A stretch of 52,627 nucleotides of DNA from Schoenoplectus triqueter (taxonomy: Eukaryota > Streptophyta > Magnoliopsida > Poales > Cyperaceae), in assembly GCA_964058805.1 (NCBI GenBank), contig CAXKVV010000446.1:1-52627 (forward strand), in the 5' to 3' direction. The notes under the pieces are model-generated. The model saw only the letters and a list, made by a program, of their open reading frames with translations. It did no database searches and was not told the origin of the DNA. Position numbers and translations under genes: made by a program. Positions 12,012-22,945 of the stretch are shown here, one piece after another (within the stretch, counting starts at the first letter, position 1; each line of letters begins with the position of its first letter).

Positions 12012-12169
12012 TTTCGGGTCAGACCGAGAAAACCCGACCCGAGAAGCGGGTAAGTGGGATCAGAAGATTCAGAACAGAAGAGAGGGAAGAACAGTGGAGA
12101 GTGTATATGGATTTAACCGGTGGTTTATGATTAGTTCAGGTGAGATGATATCTGATATGAAATTTTATT
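12012..12169 (-). promoter_or_regulatory. 5' UTR / proximal promoter of the GT43 gene
   Basis: These bases immediately precede the GT43 start codon on the - strand. The stretch is GC-richer and purine-biased, with short ACCCGA repeats near 12035. No TATA box is assigned with confidence. Confidence 0.35.
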
Positions 12170-12846
12170 ATTTGGTCCCTGAATTTAAAAAATAAAAGTT
12201 ACTCCTTAAATTTTTAAGTATATCATGTTAGTCCTTACATTTTTAATTATATCAAATTAGTTCTTATTTTTTTAATTATATCAAGTAGTCCTTATATTTT
12301 TAATTATACCAAGTTAGTTCTTAAAATTTTAATTATATCAAGTTAGTCCTTATTTAAAAAAAATAAGTCGGTTCTTGAACTACTTAAAAAAATAAATTGA
12401 TCTTTAAACTTTAAAATATATCAAATAAATTTTTATCTAAATTGGTCCTTGAAAAAGACCAACACTGATTCGAACTGATCCGAGATCTAAAAAAGACTGA
12501 CGCCGATTGTCCAGAAACTTAACTGGTGACCCGATGATTTTTTTTTATTTTTTTCTTAATAATATATATATTTATTTAAATAAAAATGATAAATATATTA
12601 AAATAAAAACTGTAAAGACCAATTCACATTTTTCTTGAAAGTTCAGAGACAAAATTAGTTTTTATATTGAAAGTTTAAGGATTTATTTTGTATATTTTAA
12701 AGTTTAACTACTTACTTGATCTTTTTGACATAGTTCAAGAACTGAACTGATATTTTTTAAAAAGTTTAAGGATCAATTTGATATAATTAAAAGTTTAAAG
12801 TCTATTTTATTTTTTATGAAAGTCCAGGGACCAGTGATAACTTTTC
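12170..12846. mobile_element. Non-autonomous inverted-repeat element of the 'TTTGGTCCCTGAA' type
   Basis: The left end reads tttggtccctgaatttaaaa. The right end (about 12,800-12,846), read on the other strand, gives actggtccctggactttcat. Inside, units of about 30 bases ('ttagtccttatatttttaattatatcaag') repeat four to five times on the left, and reverse-complement versions occur on the right. It encodes nothing. The class is uncertain because the target duplication is not clear. A 22-base tandem (ccctatcataattaaacgaa) abuts its right end. Confidence 0.6.
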
Positions 12847-13980
12847 CCTATCATAATTAAACGAATTCCCTATCATAATTAAACGAATAAGTAGCGAGAA
12901 AATAGAGATGGAAAGAGAAAAGGAACTATCGTGTTTAGTGGGAAATCAAATGGCACTTGGCAGAGATTAGCATATGTCTGCTGTACTGTACTGTACTGCT
13001 GTGCAGTGCATGGTAAGGAGACGAAGGCAGTGTTTTTCAAGTGCTGAAAGCCTAAACTCATTGCATTGTCTCTCATGTGGGTTCTGCCCTCTGGGTGTGG
13101 GGGAAGAAAGATGCTAACATGCAGTAGTGGAGCTTGGGAGAAAATTAAGAAAGGGATAATGAGATTTGATTACTTGTATGAAATAATTAGAGGAGCTAAT
13201 TATATACTTCAAGTATAATTTCACTTAGAAAATAAATACTAAATATATTATTTTGAGATTGATAGGGAGCATGATCCAATTTCTCTGCCCCTGCTAACAT
13301 GCAAATCAATCAATTAATTAGTGGAAAATTCAAAGGATTTTTTACTTATTGGCCCCCGAAGTGGACGAGAAAATTATATGTATGTTTTACACTCTTATTG
13401 AATGCTTGCCTTTCTAGTTGGTCAACAATACGGATACCAATCAAACTGTTTTTTTTGGTAATAATAGACCAAATCATAAAAAAAAGGAACAATGAATTTC
13501 GTTCACTAAATTATGACATATTTATAGACTTTCATCATTTATATAGCTAGTAATTATTAACTGGTTAAAAGTTAAAACTGTGTATCTTTTAAAAATAAGA
13601 ATAAATTTCGTGATGTTCTTAAACTTCTTTAAGATCATGCATATCAGCAGGATATTGCACAAGTTTGAATTTTAGGACTCAGGACGAGTGGACAGGAGAC
13701 TAACAAAAAATGTACATTATTGTTCTCAAAAACTAACTTGTCAAATTTGCCTACCAATATAAAATCTATTAATGATGATATGGACGACGAAATTTGTGAT
13801 AGTAGATAAGATATAGTACATAAATTCTGTTTCTAGTCTATCCTGGTCTTTCCTCCCTCATAGTATCTATCTTGTAAAAAAAACATTTAATTTTGCAGGA
13901 TATTGCCTATATACCTAAAAAATATGAATCCCGTATATCTTTTTAATGAGTATCAATTCTCATTAGTGACTATATATATA
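12847..13980. other. Intergenic DNA without recognised features
   Basis: Only a short CTGTACTGTACTGTACTG run near 12,980 stands out. Open frames here are short and without domains. Confidence 0.5.
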
Positions 13981-14392
13981 TAATAAAGATATCGTGAGCT
14001 TAAATTTATGGAGGCTTTCCGTAAGGTTAACTCAAAAAGTATATCAAATTATCTCAAAATTTTAATTTATTATCTTCATTAAATTCTTTATATGAAAATC
14101 TTATGGGTTGTAAAAATTTGGAGTATTTTGAGCTTTTTAAGTCATCATTTTTAATTTTTAAAAATGATGTTCAAATATTAAATATTTTATTATTATTTTT
14201 AAAACTAAATTTTAAAAATTAAAAAACCATGATTAATAATCTCAAAACACTCCAAATTTTTGCATCCCAACAGATTTTCATATAAAGAATTTAATGAGGA
14301 TGATAAATTAAAATTTTGAGATGATTTGATGTACTTTTTGAGTTAAGTTCACGGAAGACCTCCGTAAGCTTAAGCTCACAGTATCTTTACTC
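13981..14392. mobile_element. Palindromic MITE, Mutator-type family, copy A
   Basis: The two halves are inverted copies. The left begins near gatatcgtgagcttaaattt and the right ends near taagctcacagtatctttac. The middle carries gaaaatcttatgggttgtaa and its mirror. It aligns along its whole length with copy B, 22 bases downstream, but is more diverged. Possible target duplications (ACTATATAT) lie within AT runs on both sides and are not decisive. No coding capacity. Confidence 0.75.
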
Positions 14393-14414
14393 TTACTATA
14401 TATATATATTATAT

Positions 14415-14827
14415 GAGTGGAGATAGCGTGAGCTTAAGCTCACGGAGACCTTCCGTGAGCTTAACTCAAAAAACATATTAAATCATCTCGAAATTTTAAT
14501 TTATCATTCTCATTAAATTCTTTATATGAAAATCTCATGAGATGCTAAAATTTGGAGCGTTTTGAGCTTTTTTAAGTCGCCGTTTTTAATTTTTGAAAAT
14601 GATGTTCAAGTATTGAATATATTATTATTATTTTTAGAGTTGATTTTCAAAAATTAAAAACGGTGACTTAAAAATCTCAAAACGCTCCAAATTTTTGCAT
14701 TCTATGAGATTTTCATATAAAGAATTTAATGAGAATGATAAATTAAAATTTTAAGATAATTTAATATATTTTTTGAGTTAAGCTCACGGAAGGCCTCCGT
14801 GAGCTTAAGCTCACGCTATCTCCACTC
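14415..14827. mobile_element. Palindromic MITE, Mutator-type family, copy B, with 9-bp target duplication
   Basis: The 413-bp element starts gagtggagatagcgtgagct and ends with its reverse complement, agctcacgctatctccactc. The inverted arms pair over nearly the whole length, leaving only a small AT-rich loop near 14,620. It is flanked by identical 9-base repeats ATATTATAT at 14406-14414 and 14828-14836, the target-duplication length typical of Mutator-like elements. The repeat is AT-only, so chance is possible, but its position is exact. Confidence 0.82.
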
Positions 14828-14839
14828 ATATTATATATT

Positions 14840-15225
14840 CAGGAGTGTCAATTATTAACCCGACCCGATGGGTTAACCTGACCTGATCCAAATCTGATCC
14901 GATCCGACATGACCCGAAAATAAATGAGTCGGGTATGAGTTTAATTTGTTTGATTCATTATGTTTTTTAAAGTATTTTTGTGATCTAGTACTAATTAAAG
15001 CTTAAATATACACTAATTATATACTAATTAAGATTAATTATAAATTAGTCAATATTTTATTGCTTAAAATTATATAAAAATAATTAATAAATAATTAATT
15101 ATTTTATATGAGTCGAGTATGGGTTAAGATTTTTTAATCCGAATTTAATTAGATCGGATTCGTATCGGATCAAATAAATAATAAAATAATGTGACCCAAC
15201 CCAAACCCGACCCATTGAAACCCTA
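14840..15225. mobile_element. hAT-type MITE with CAGGAGTGTCAATTATT end (family M1), copy 1
   Basis: It begins caggagtgtcaattattaac and ends cccgacccattgaaaccct. It is rich in ACCCGA at both ends, with an AT-rich middle (tagtactaattaaagcttaa). Along its whole length it matches the reverse complement of 40118-40565, so the two are copies of one family. The ends resemble known plant hAT MITEs. No clean 8-bp target duplication is seen for this copy. Confidence 0.75.
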
Positions 15226-15797
15226 CATGTATGCAATAAAATGAAAGAAACCAGTCATTTGGAACGGATGATCTTAAAATTGTTTACTACAACATTAACA
15301 CTTGAATATTAAATAAAGAAGTTCGTGATGATTACATTATTTCTCAACATGCATAAAAGATACTATGACAATTAAAATTTATTATGGGAAAAGTCAACCG
15401 TTTTTAAAAATCAATCGATGTGGTTAATTTTGTTATCTTTCGTTCCGTTAATTTTCCTCAAAATGAACTGCTAAAATTTTCCATGTGCACGCAGTATACT
15501 TGTTACGTCTGAAAGTTCCATTTTACCTTTTTAAAATTGGACGCATGACTAAGACATACAAATGATATATTTTAATCCTTTTCTTTATACATATCACCTC
15601 TTCAAAACATTTCAAGTGAGTGGCTACCTTTTTCCACTTATAGTTTGCTTGTTATTTACATTCTAAACTCTAAAAGGCACCTAGTAAGATGCATTTATAG
15701 ATAGTTTGTTATTTCATCTTTTAAAAAAAAATTAGGTTTGTTTGTTATTTAAGAAACAAGAAAAGAAAGAAAAGTCTGAAAGATATGTACCAAGGTC
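15226..15797. other. Intergenic AT-rich DNA
   Basis: No supported gene or repeat boundary. Confidence 0.5.
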
Positions 15798-16640
15798 AAG
15801 GGTTTGTTTGACACTCCATAGAATAGCAAAAAGTTAGAATAGAATTGTTATTCCGACTAATTAATTTGTCAAACGAATTTTAGACTAAGTAGAAGAGTGT
15901 GAAAGAATGCTAATCCGGTATATCAAGTTATATGTGGTATACTAGATTAACTCTCATCGGAATAACGATTATTATTTGATTATGTTATATTATGATTATG
16001 ATTATGATTTACTATTATTATATTATTATATTATGATTATAATTATAATTTATTATTATATTAATATTATTATTATTATTATTACTATTATTTATTATAT
16101 TATTTAGTATTATTATTATAATTCTGATTATATTATTATATTATGATTATCACTATTATTATTATATTATCAACTATATTATTATTATAATTATGATTTA
16201 AGTATTATATTATTATATTATGATTATATTATTATTATTATTTTATTATTATATTCTTATAATTATAATTATTTAAGATTATATTATTATTATATTTTAT
16301 AATTATAATTATTTAGTATTAAATTATTATTATATTATGATCATGGTAATTATATTATTATTATTATGACTTTTATTATTACTACTTATTATTATTATTT
16401 TATTTTATTATTATAATTATAGTTATGATTATATTATGATTATATTATTATTACAATTATTTATTATTATTATATTATAATTATGAGTATAATTTATTAT
16501 TATATTATTATGATTACAACTATGATTATTATTATCATGATCATGATTATGATTATGATTATGATTAATTTTTTATTTGAATGTGTTATTTTATATTATT
16601 ATGTTACGATTATATTATTATTATATTTTTAAAATTATGA

Positions 16641-16672
<32 letters not shown>

Positions 16673-17200
16673 ATTATGATTATGACTATGATTATAATTA
16701 TATATTTTTATTATATTATGGTTATGTCTATATTTTTATTATATTATTATGATTATAACTATGAATATTATTATTTATTATGATTTTGATTATGAATTAT
16801 GATTATTATTATTTTATTATTATATTATCAATTATTATTATTTTATTTTACTATTATTATTATTATGATCATTGTTAGTATCATAATCATTTGTATTTTA
16901 ACTATTCTGATTAACAACTGTCAAACGATATTTTTAACTTTCGAATAGTCAAAAATACCACTCTTCTACCACTCTTAAAAAAATACTATTTTATCACTAT
17001 TCTAAAATTACTACTCTTCCGGCTATTCTTTAGGGTTCATTTGGCAAAATTACTACTCTTCCAGAATAGTGTATTTTTGGAAGAGTGGTAGAAGAATGGT
17101 ATTCTTGACTATTCAGAAGAGAGAAAATATCGTTTGACAGTTGTTAATCAGAATAGTTAAAATATGAATAATTATGATACTAACAATGATGCTGATAATA

Positions 17201-17248
<48 letters not shown>

Positions 17249-17801
17249 TAATAACAATAAAATAATAATCATAATCATAATAAATAATAATATTCATGGT
17301 TGTAATTATAATACTATAATAGAAATGTAAACATAATCATAATATAATAATATAATAATAAAAATTATAATTATAATCATAATCATAATCATATAATAAT
17401 ATAATAATATAATAATCATAATTCTAATAATATAATCATAAAATAATAATACAATATAACATAATCAAATAATAAAAAATCATAATCATAATCATGATAA
17501 TAATAATCATAGTCGTAATCATAATAATATAATAAGAAAAATTATAATAATAATCATAATATAATAATAATAAATAAATAACTGTAATCATAATAATATA
17601 ATTAGAATATAATCATAGCTATAATCATAATATAATAATAAAATAAAATAAAATAATATAATATAATATAATATAATATAATATAATATAATAATAAGTA
17701 ATAATAATCATAGTCATAATCATAATAATATAATAATAATATAACCATAATCATAATATAATAATAATATAATAATATAATAATAAAAAATCATAATCAT
17801 A

Positions 17802-17847
<46 letters not shown>

Positions 17848-18305
17848 TCATAATCATAATAATATATTAATGATAAATAATCATAATCATAATATAATAA
17901 TATAATACTAAAATCATAATTATTATAAGATAATAATAATAAATAATAAAAAAATTACTCATATAATAATAATACTAATAGTGATGTTAATATAATAATA
18001 ATAATTATTATTATAATATAATAATAATAAATAAATAAATAATCATCATAATATTAATATAATAATAAATCATAATAATAATAATATAATAAATCATAAT
18101 CATAATTATAATCATAATATATTAATATAATACAACATAATCAAACAATAATCGTTATTCCAACGAGAGCTAATTCAGTATACCACTTATAACTTGGTAT
18201 ACCAGATTATCACTCTTCCGCACTCTTCTATTTAGTTTAAAATTTATTTAGCAAATTAATTCATCAAAATAGTTAAAATTTCCACCGAGTATCAAACAAA
18301 CCCTT
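15798..18305. repeat. 2.5-kb inverted repeat with ATT/AAT trinucleotide-array arms
   Basis: The left end aagggtttgtttgacactcc is mirrored at the right end by atcaaacaaaccctt. The next ~170 bases (…gtggtatactagattaactc… on the left, …gagctaattcagtataccac… on the right) are inverted copies too. Then come ~900 bases of TTA/ATTATG trinucleotide repeats (15,965-16,890), a central dyad (16,890-17,165), and ~950 bases of complementary AAT/ATAATC repeats. The centre near 17,031 repeats a variant of the outer end (agggttcatttggca). This is a long palindrome, probably a foldback element or two copies of one element fused head to head. Confidence 0.85.
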
Positions 18306-18872
18306 ATTTGGTAAACGAACCGCTTAGGTGTATAGGTGACATTTTCCACCTTGCGAAGCTTAGTCCAACGACTTCACCTAACTTTTGGCCCTTACAATCA
18401 GATCATCTTATCCTGACAATATATATTTATGGATTGCCATCATCCAACAACATTATCCACTAGGGACCAACCAAATAAGGGTTTTCTAATCTGAAATTCC
18501 GGTACGTTTTGACTTGACAGAGATCAACATATACCAAAATTTGGGACCAAGTTAGAAGCAAAATGAAATAAAAAATAGAGGGGCATAATAATTGATGCAA
18601 GTCTGATTTTGTTAAAACAAAAACTACGAAAAAGAAGTGGAGAATTTTCTAAACTATAACCGAGATGCTTCAAATTAAGTTAATTCATTTCAATAACTTA
18701 TTGGAATAATGATCAGATAAAATAACTTGAAGTACGATAAATAAATGAATCACATCATTTCCGGACACAAAAGCTAACATCAAAATGACTCAATTAAACT
18801 AAAATGTCTTTTCCTAATTTTCAAAGCACAAGTAATCCATTTTTTGGGATAAATTAGTTATTGAAGAGATGG
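18306..18872. other. Spacer and 3' UTR of the phosphoglycerate-mutase-like gene
   Basis: No repeat or open frame of note. The right part probably holds the 3' UTR of the - strand gene ending at 18873. Confidence 0.5.
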
Positions 18873-21817
18873 TCATGCTTTGATCTTCTCAGTTCCACCT
18901 GGGTAGTTGATAACTGATACATCAGGCCCAGGCATGCTGTCAAACAATAAAAATAAATCAATAATAAAAACAATTCCGTTAGGATCATACAAGCAATGGA
19001 ACACAAAAATATAAAAACAAGTTTTTCATTGTATCTTACCTTGTATCAACCAGCACCATTGATCGGAGCTCACAATTCGAAAAACTGCGTATAAATACAT
19101 CGCACATACTATCAGCACAATATTTTATGCATCACTGAAATATCAGTTTTGAATGAGAAGTGCACTTACGGCCGAGAAATTTCATTGCTTTTGATGGAAA
19201 GGTGCATATCATTTCCAAACAAGCGTGTTGTCTGTAACAGGAATGCACTATGGGTTACTACTGCTATCTCTTTTTCCTTCCTACTCCATAACCTGCAGTT
19301 GACAAATTTATTGTCTTAAATTATGTGAATCCAAGTGCATAGTAGTGCTGTAGTACAAAGCTTTTTGCGCCTTTTAAGTCTGAATTATAAAAATTACTTT
19401 CATGATTTGAAAATCTAGAATGCATACCTGTACTCATTTTTTGTACATGGAAGTAGGAACCTTTTGGTGTTACAACTCTTTTTTGAGGGTGTTTAGTGTT
19501 AAAACTCACAAAACATACTGAAGCATATAAGCTTTAAGAACATTTAAAATTTTAAGTGAATTTAAATGATAAATGAATAGAACAAAGAATCTCATAACCA
19601 GATAAAATTCTATGGAAATAGCATATTCCACTAATGACAGGTCCAAAGTGGACTAAATCAAATTGTATAAACAGAAACTAACCATTTCAAAAAAGTGATT
19701 CCTCTAGCAGCAACCTCTTCATCTGTTTCTCTTGAGTCAGATTTCCAGTATACATCTTCATCATTTTCTATCTGTGGATAAATACTCAACCAGGAGAACA
19801 TCAATGAGACAATGGAATATAAATAAAGTTAGACATTAAATTGAAAATTTATCCCACAAATATAAGATTTTAAGGATTTCAAGTTTCAATATACATACCA
19901 GAGAAAAATCAATCCCTGGAAAAAGAGCAGAATACTCAGCTATGTTTCTCCTCTTGTCACATGGGTTTCTACCCTGAATTATTTTGACAGTTATTAATCG
20001 GCCAACCAGGCATAGAAAAATTCGGGAAAAAGAAAAGGGAAAAAACATGCATAGAAAAAAAATGTAAATTCAAGGGTTATATACTTATATTGCATCCAGG
20101 TCAAACTTGGGTTTGGGTCGATCTGCATGTCAGGTCAATTAGGTTTGGGACAAATTTGAGTGCATGAACTAATCAGATCTGGATTGTTTTGGATAACGTG
20201 TCAATCAGGTTCTAGTTATCTCAGGTTGTGTGGCAATCGGGTTGGACCGTTGGAGTTCAATTTCATTATATCAACTTTTCATGTCAATTTGTTACACTAG
20301 AGTCAGGATTACATTTTGAGCATTCTCACCATAAAAAATAAACATAGTTTTCTCAACATAGTGGTGGTGGAATTAAAAGGGACTTTAGCAAACTAATGTT
20401 GTCCATGGCCTTATTACTTTTGCTTGGCACTGTTATGGAAGTCAGTCAGGCTGGCTGATTCAATTCGAAAAAAATCAGGAATTGGACATATAACCAGGAC
20501 AGGTCAGTTTAGTTAGGGGTGCCATGTTTTCATATCATTGCAGAATTCAGACTGTTATGGTTTCGGGACGTTCATATTTGAATAACTGTTCTCAATCATC
20601 TCCATTCAGATTCTACATTATCTGGGTACGTGTTGGCCTTGGTTTTCAGTCATCTCAGCTCCAGTCTTGATGCATTCAGGTTGCTCATTCATTTATTCAA
20701 TCGGCTTTTAGTTTAATGATTGATCAATGTTATTTACAATCAGAAAATAACATAATATTGAAGGTTGTTAACTGCAGAAACAAAAGATTTTGTTCTTTGT
20801 TTTTTTTTCCTTTTGCAAATATATAAGCTCATCAAAAGAAAAGAAAAAAATATTTGTAATTAAGGAGAACAAGCTTAAGCACGTACCAAGCGCTCCCTGC
20901 AGTACTCAATTGCAATAAATGGTGGTGAATTTGATGAACAGATGGCCTGTTGACAACTATTACCAGCATTTTCTACCATAAGAAGCTTTTCCTCTTCTAG
21001 AGTTGTTGTGCTTATGCATTTCTCACCTCCAAATACGCCTGCTGCTGTTTGCATTGTTCTGTAAGCACAATTATTAACTCAATTGTACTAAACTCTTACT
21101 GAATCAATAAGCCAGCAAATAACTTGAGGAAAGCAAGATTTTCAAGTGAATAGTAAAGAAATTAAATCTCTAACCTCAACAGTGGGGATACTACCACCAA
21201 TTCAACTTTCTTAGTCAACCCACATGCATTAACATGCTTTCTCAGATCATCAGCCTACAAGTTTCAAGAAAGTATTGCAAAATTAAATTAAATAAAGAAC
21301 CATATAAAACTTAAACTTGCAACTTAAAGTGGCTGCATTTAGTGAATAATTAGTCCAATTTCATCAGCGATAAAAAAGGCTCCAGTAAAGACAGAAAAGG
21401 GGTGAAAGATTGTGCATTCATGAAGGGGCAACATAATTAATTGATTGTATTAAGCTAAGCATGTATCATACCTGATTCCAGCCAAGGAGAGTAAGTTGAG
21501 CATCAAAAAATTCTGGAAAGGAGTATGCGGCATGATCCTTCTCTCCAGCTACATTATGGACAGCTTGGCCATGCCTTATCTGGCAAGTTTTTGTTTTCAG
21601 TAGGAAAAAGATTTACATTGAACAATGGGAACACAATCACCACCATAGTACATAAAAAAAGATGTTGATTAACAAAATCTAATTGTACATAAAACAAGAC
21701 GTTGATCAACAAAAGCTAATTATTAATATAGCCAAGAAGACTCACCAAATAAATGTTTTTACAACGATGAGAAGGATAAAGGGCTAAACCGGCTGGATCT
21801 GCAATTCCTCCTTCCAT
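18873..21817 (-). CDS. Phosphoglycerate-mutase-like protein (histidine phosphatase superfamily)
   Basis: This is a cofactor-independent-looking member of the phosphohistidine (2H) phosphatase superfamily, similar to Arabidopsis phosphoglycerate mutase-like protein 1. The true substrate is not established. The - strand exons are 21817-21746, 21579-21472, 21254-21175, 21058-20887, 19973-19899, 19771-19683, 19292-19170, 19084-19040 and 18936-18873. All are GT-AG with consistent phases and give 275 aa (Arabidopsis is about 280). The N-terminus MEGGIADPAGLALYPSHRCK leads into the catalytic loop LIRHGQAVHNV, with nucleophile His27. The second arginine is in SPLLRTMQT (Arg87), and the second histidine in AVVTHSAFLL (His213). 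All key residues are present. Intron 4 (19974-20886) carries about 600 bases of GGTCAGGTTTGGG-type repeat sequence. A 5' UTR intron (about 21820-22441) joins a leader exon to the base just before the ATG. Confidence 0.95.
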
Positions 21818-22256
21818 ATCTACATTGTAATTTTTATGTTACTCCACTTTTGTTTTTGAGGAAATTAACAATTTTCTAAGGGACGTAGAGGCTTTTCAGG
21901 CCCCTTACACATTCCCCTAATATCTAGTATCAGTATGGTAATTCTATAATCTATGTTGAATTTTTCATTGAATCTGAATGCTTAACGCAATCCGATTAAT
22001 AATCACAAGCGATCACACCGTTTGATGGAAGTGAATATGATTTGGTAAACTTTGTTATTTCTGAATACCCACTTTCCTTTTCTCCTTTTTACACAATTAA
22101 ATTTGTAACTTTTTAGACAATTCAGAAGTAAAAGAAGTGAAAAATGATGATAATGCTTTATGCCCTGGATTGAACTTCGTATGCTGTGCCGCTCCATGAA
22201 ATAAATTAAAAGGCTAACAATTGAGTTTGAAAAAGGTTTACGGTGCCATTAAGAAA

Positions 22257-22528
22257 GAATACGAAATGAAAGTCACTGAGATTCCATATTGAGTTGGAAA
22301 AAAGAAACAAAAAGAAATGAGATAAAAAATAAAATAAATATCATTGTCTAAAGATCAGCACCACGCTACACAAATTTATGAAAGAATAAACTACAGAGAA
22401 CGAGAAAAGGATAAAAGGTGAGAAAGGAAGAAAGAGCGTACCTGAGTCCTGAGACTACAGATCAAGATCAGACCACAAAATGGAGAAATGCTTTGGTCTA
22501 ATTAAATCATTATGGGAAGCATATATTG
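22257..22528 (-). promoter_or_regulatory. 5' UTR first exon and promoter segment of the phosphatase gene, copy 1 of a direct duplication
   Basis: On the - strand a donor (CTCAG/GTACGC, at 22442/22441) ends a non-coding leader exon that would splice to the acceptor acaatgtag just before the ATG at 21817. The block 22257-22528 reappears in the same orientation at about 28062-28315 with scattered substitutions and indels. That makes the block recognisable as the gene's own upstream region. The transcription start is unknown. Confidence 0.6.
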
Positions 22529-22604
22529 TTTGATATTCGCGCAACCGGTTAATTGATAACTACTAAGGAGACGAAGAGAATATTCGGCGTATCTAATCTT
22601 ATTC

Positions 22605-22927
22605 TAGAGGTGGCAGAACCCGACCCGACCCGACAAGCCCGCCCGATCCGTCCGGACCCGAACCCGACCCGACCCGATTTTTTAAGAAAGTCAAACTGAC
22701 CCGACCCGACCAGAACCCGACCTGACCCGACCCGACCCGAGATCAAATGACCTTCAATCCAATCGAAATCTATCAACGATCTGAAAAAACACAACATGTA
22801 AATTGACCCGACCCGACCCGACCCTGACCCGACCCGGCCCGACCCGATTTCTTCCAGAAAGTCAAACTGACCCGACCCGCCCGACCCGAACCCGAACCCG
22901 ACCCGACCCGCCCGATTGCCACCTCTA
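22605..22927. mobile_element. CCCGA-rich MITE with TAGAGGTGGCA terminal inverted repeats
   Basis: The left end tagaggtggcagaacccgac and the right end ccgattgccacctcta form an 11-base terminal inverted repeat around 323 bp made largely of ACCCG tandem units. An AT-richer middle (gatcaaatgaccttcaatcc) separates the two arrays. CTAATCTT occurs 4 bases before the element and CTAATCTA directly after it, an imperfect target duplication that would suit the hAT superfamily. It is non-coding: the long open frame across it reads only as glycine, serine, arginine and valine repeats. Confidence 0.7.
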
Positions 22928-22945
22928 CTAATCTATACTCGTGAC

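Noticed and set aside
16577..16783. Tyr/Ile-rich 68-aa frame
   Set aside because: It arises from TAT/ATT trinucleotide arrays in the large palindrome.
15965..18170. CRISPR-like or satellite array
   Set aside because: The repeats are simple trinucleotides without unique spacers, and the DNA is plant nuclear. The notable feature is the inverted arrangement.
22549..22797. 82-aa frame of Gly/Ser/Arg/Val repeats
   Set aside because: It is a translation of ACCCG arrays inside a MITE, not a glycine-rich protein.
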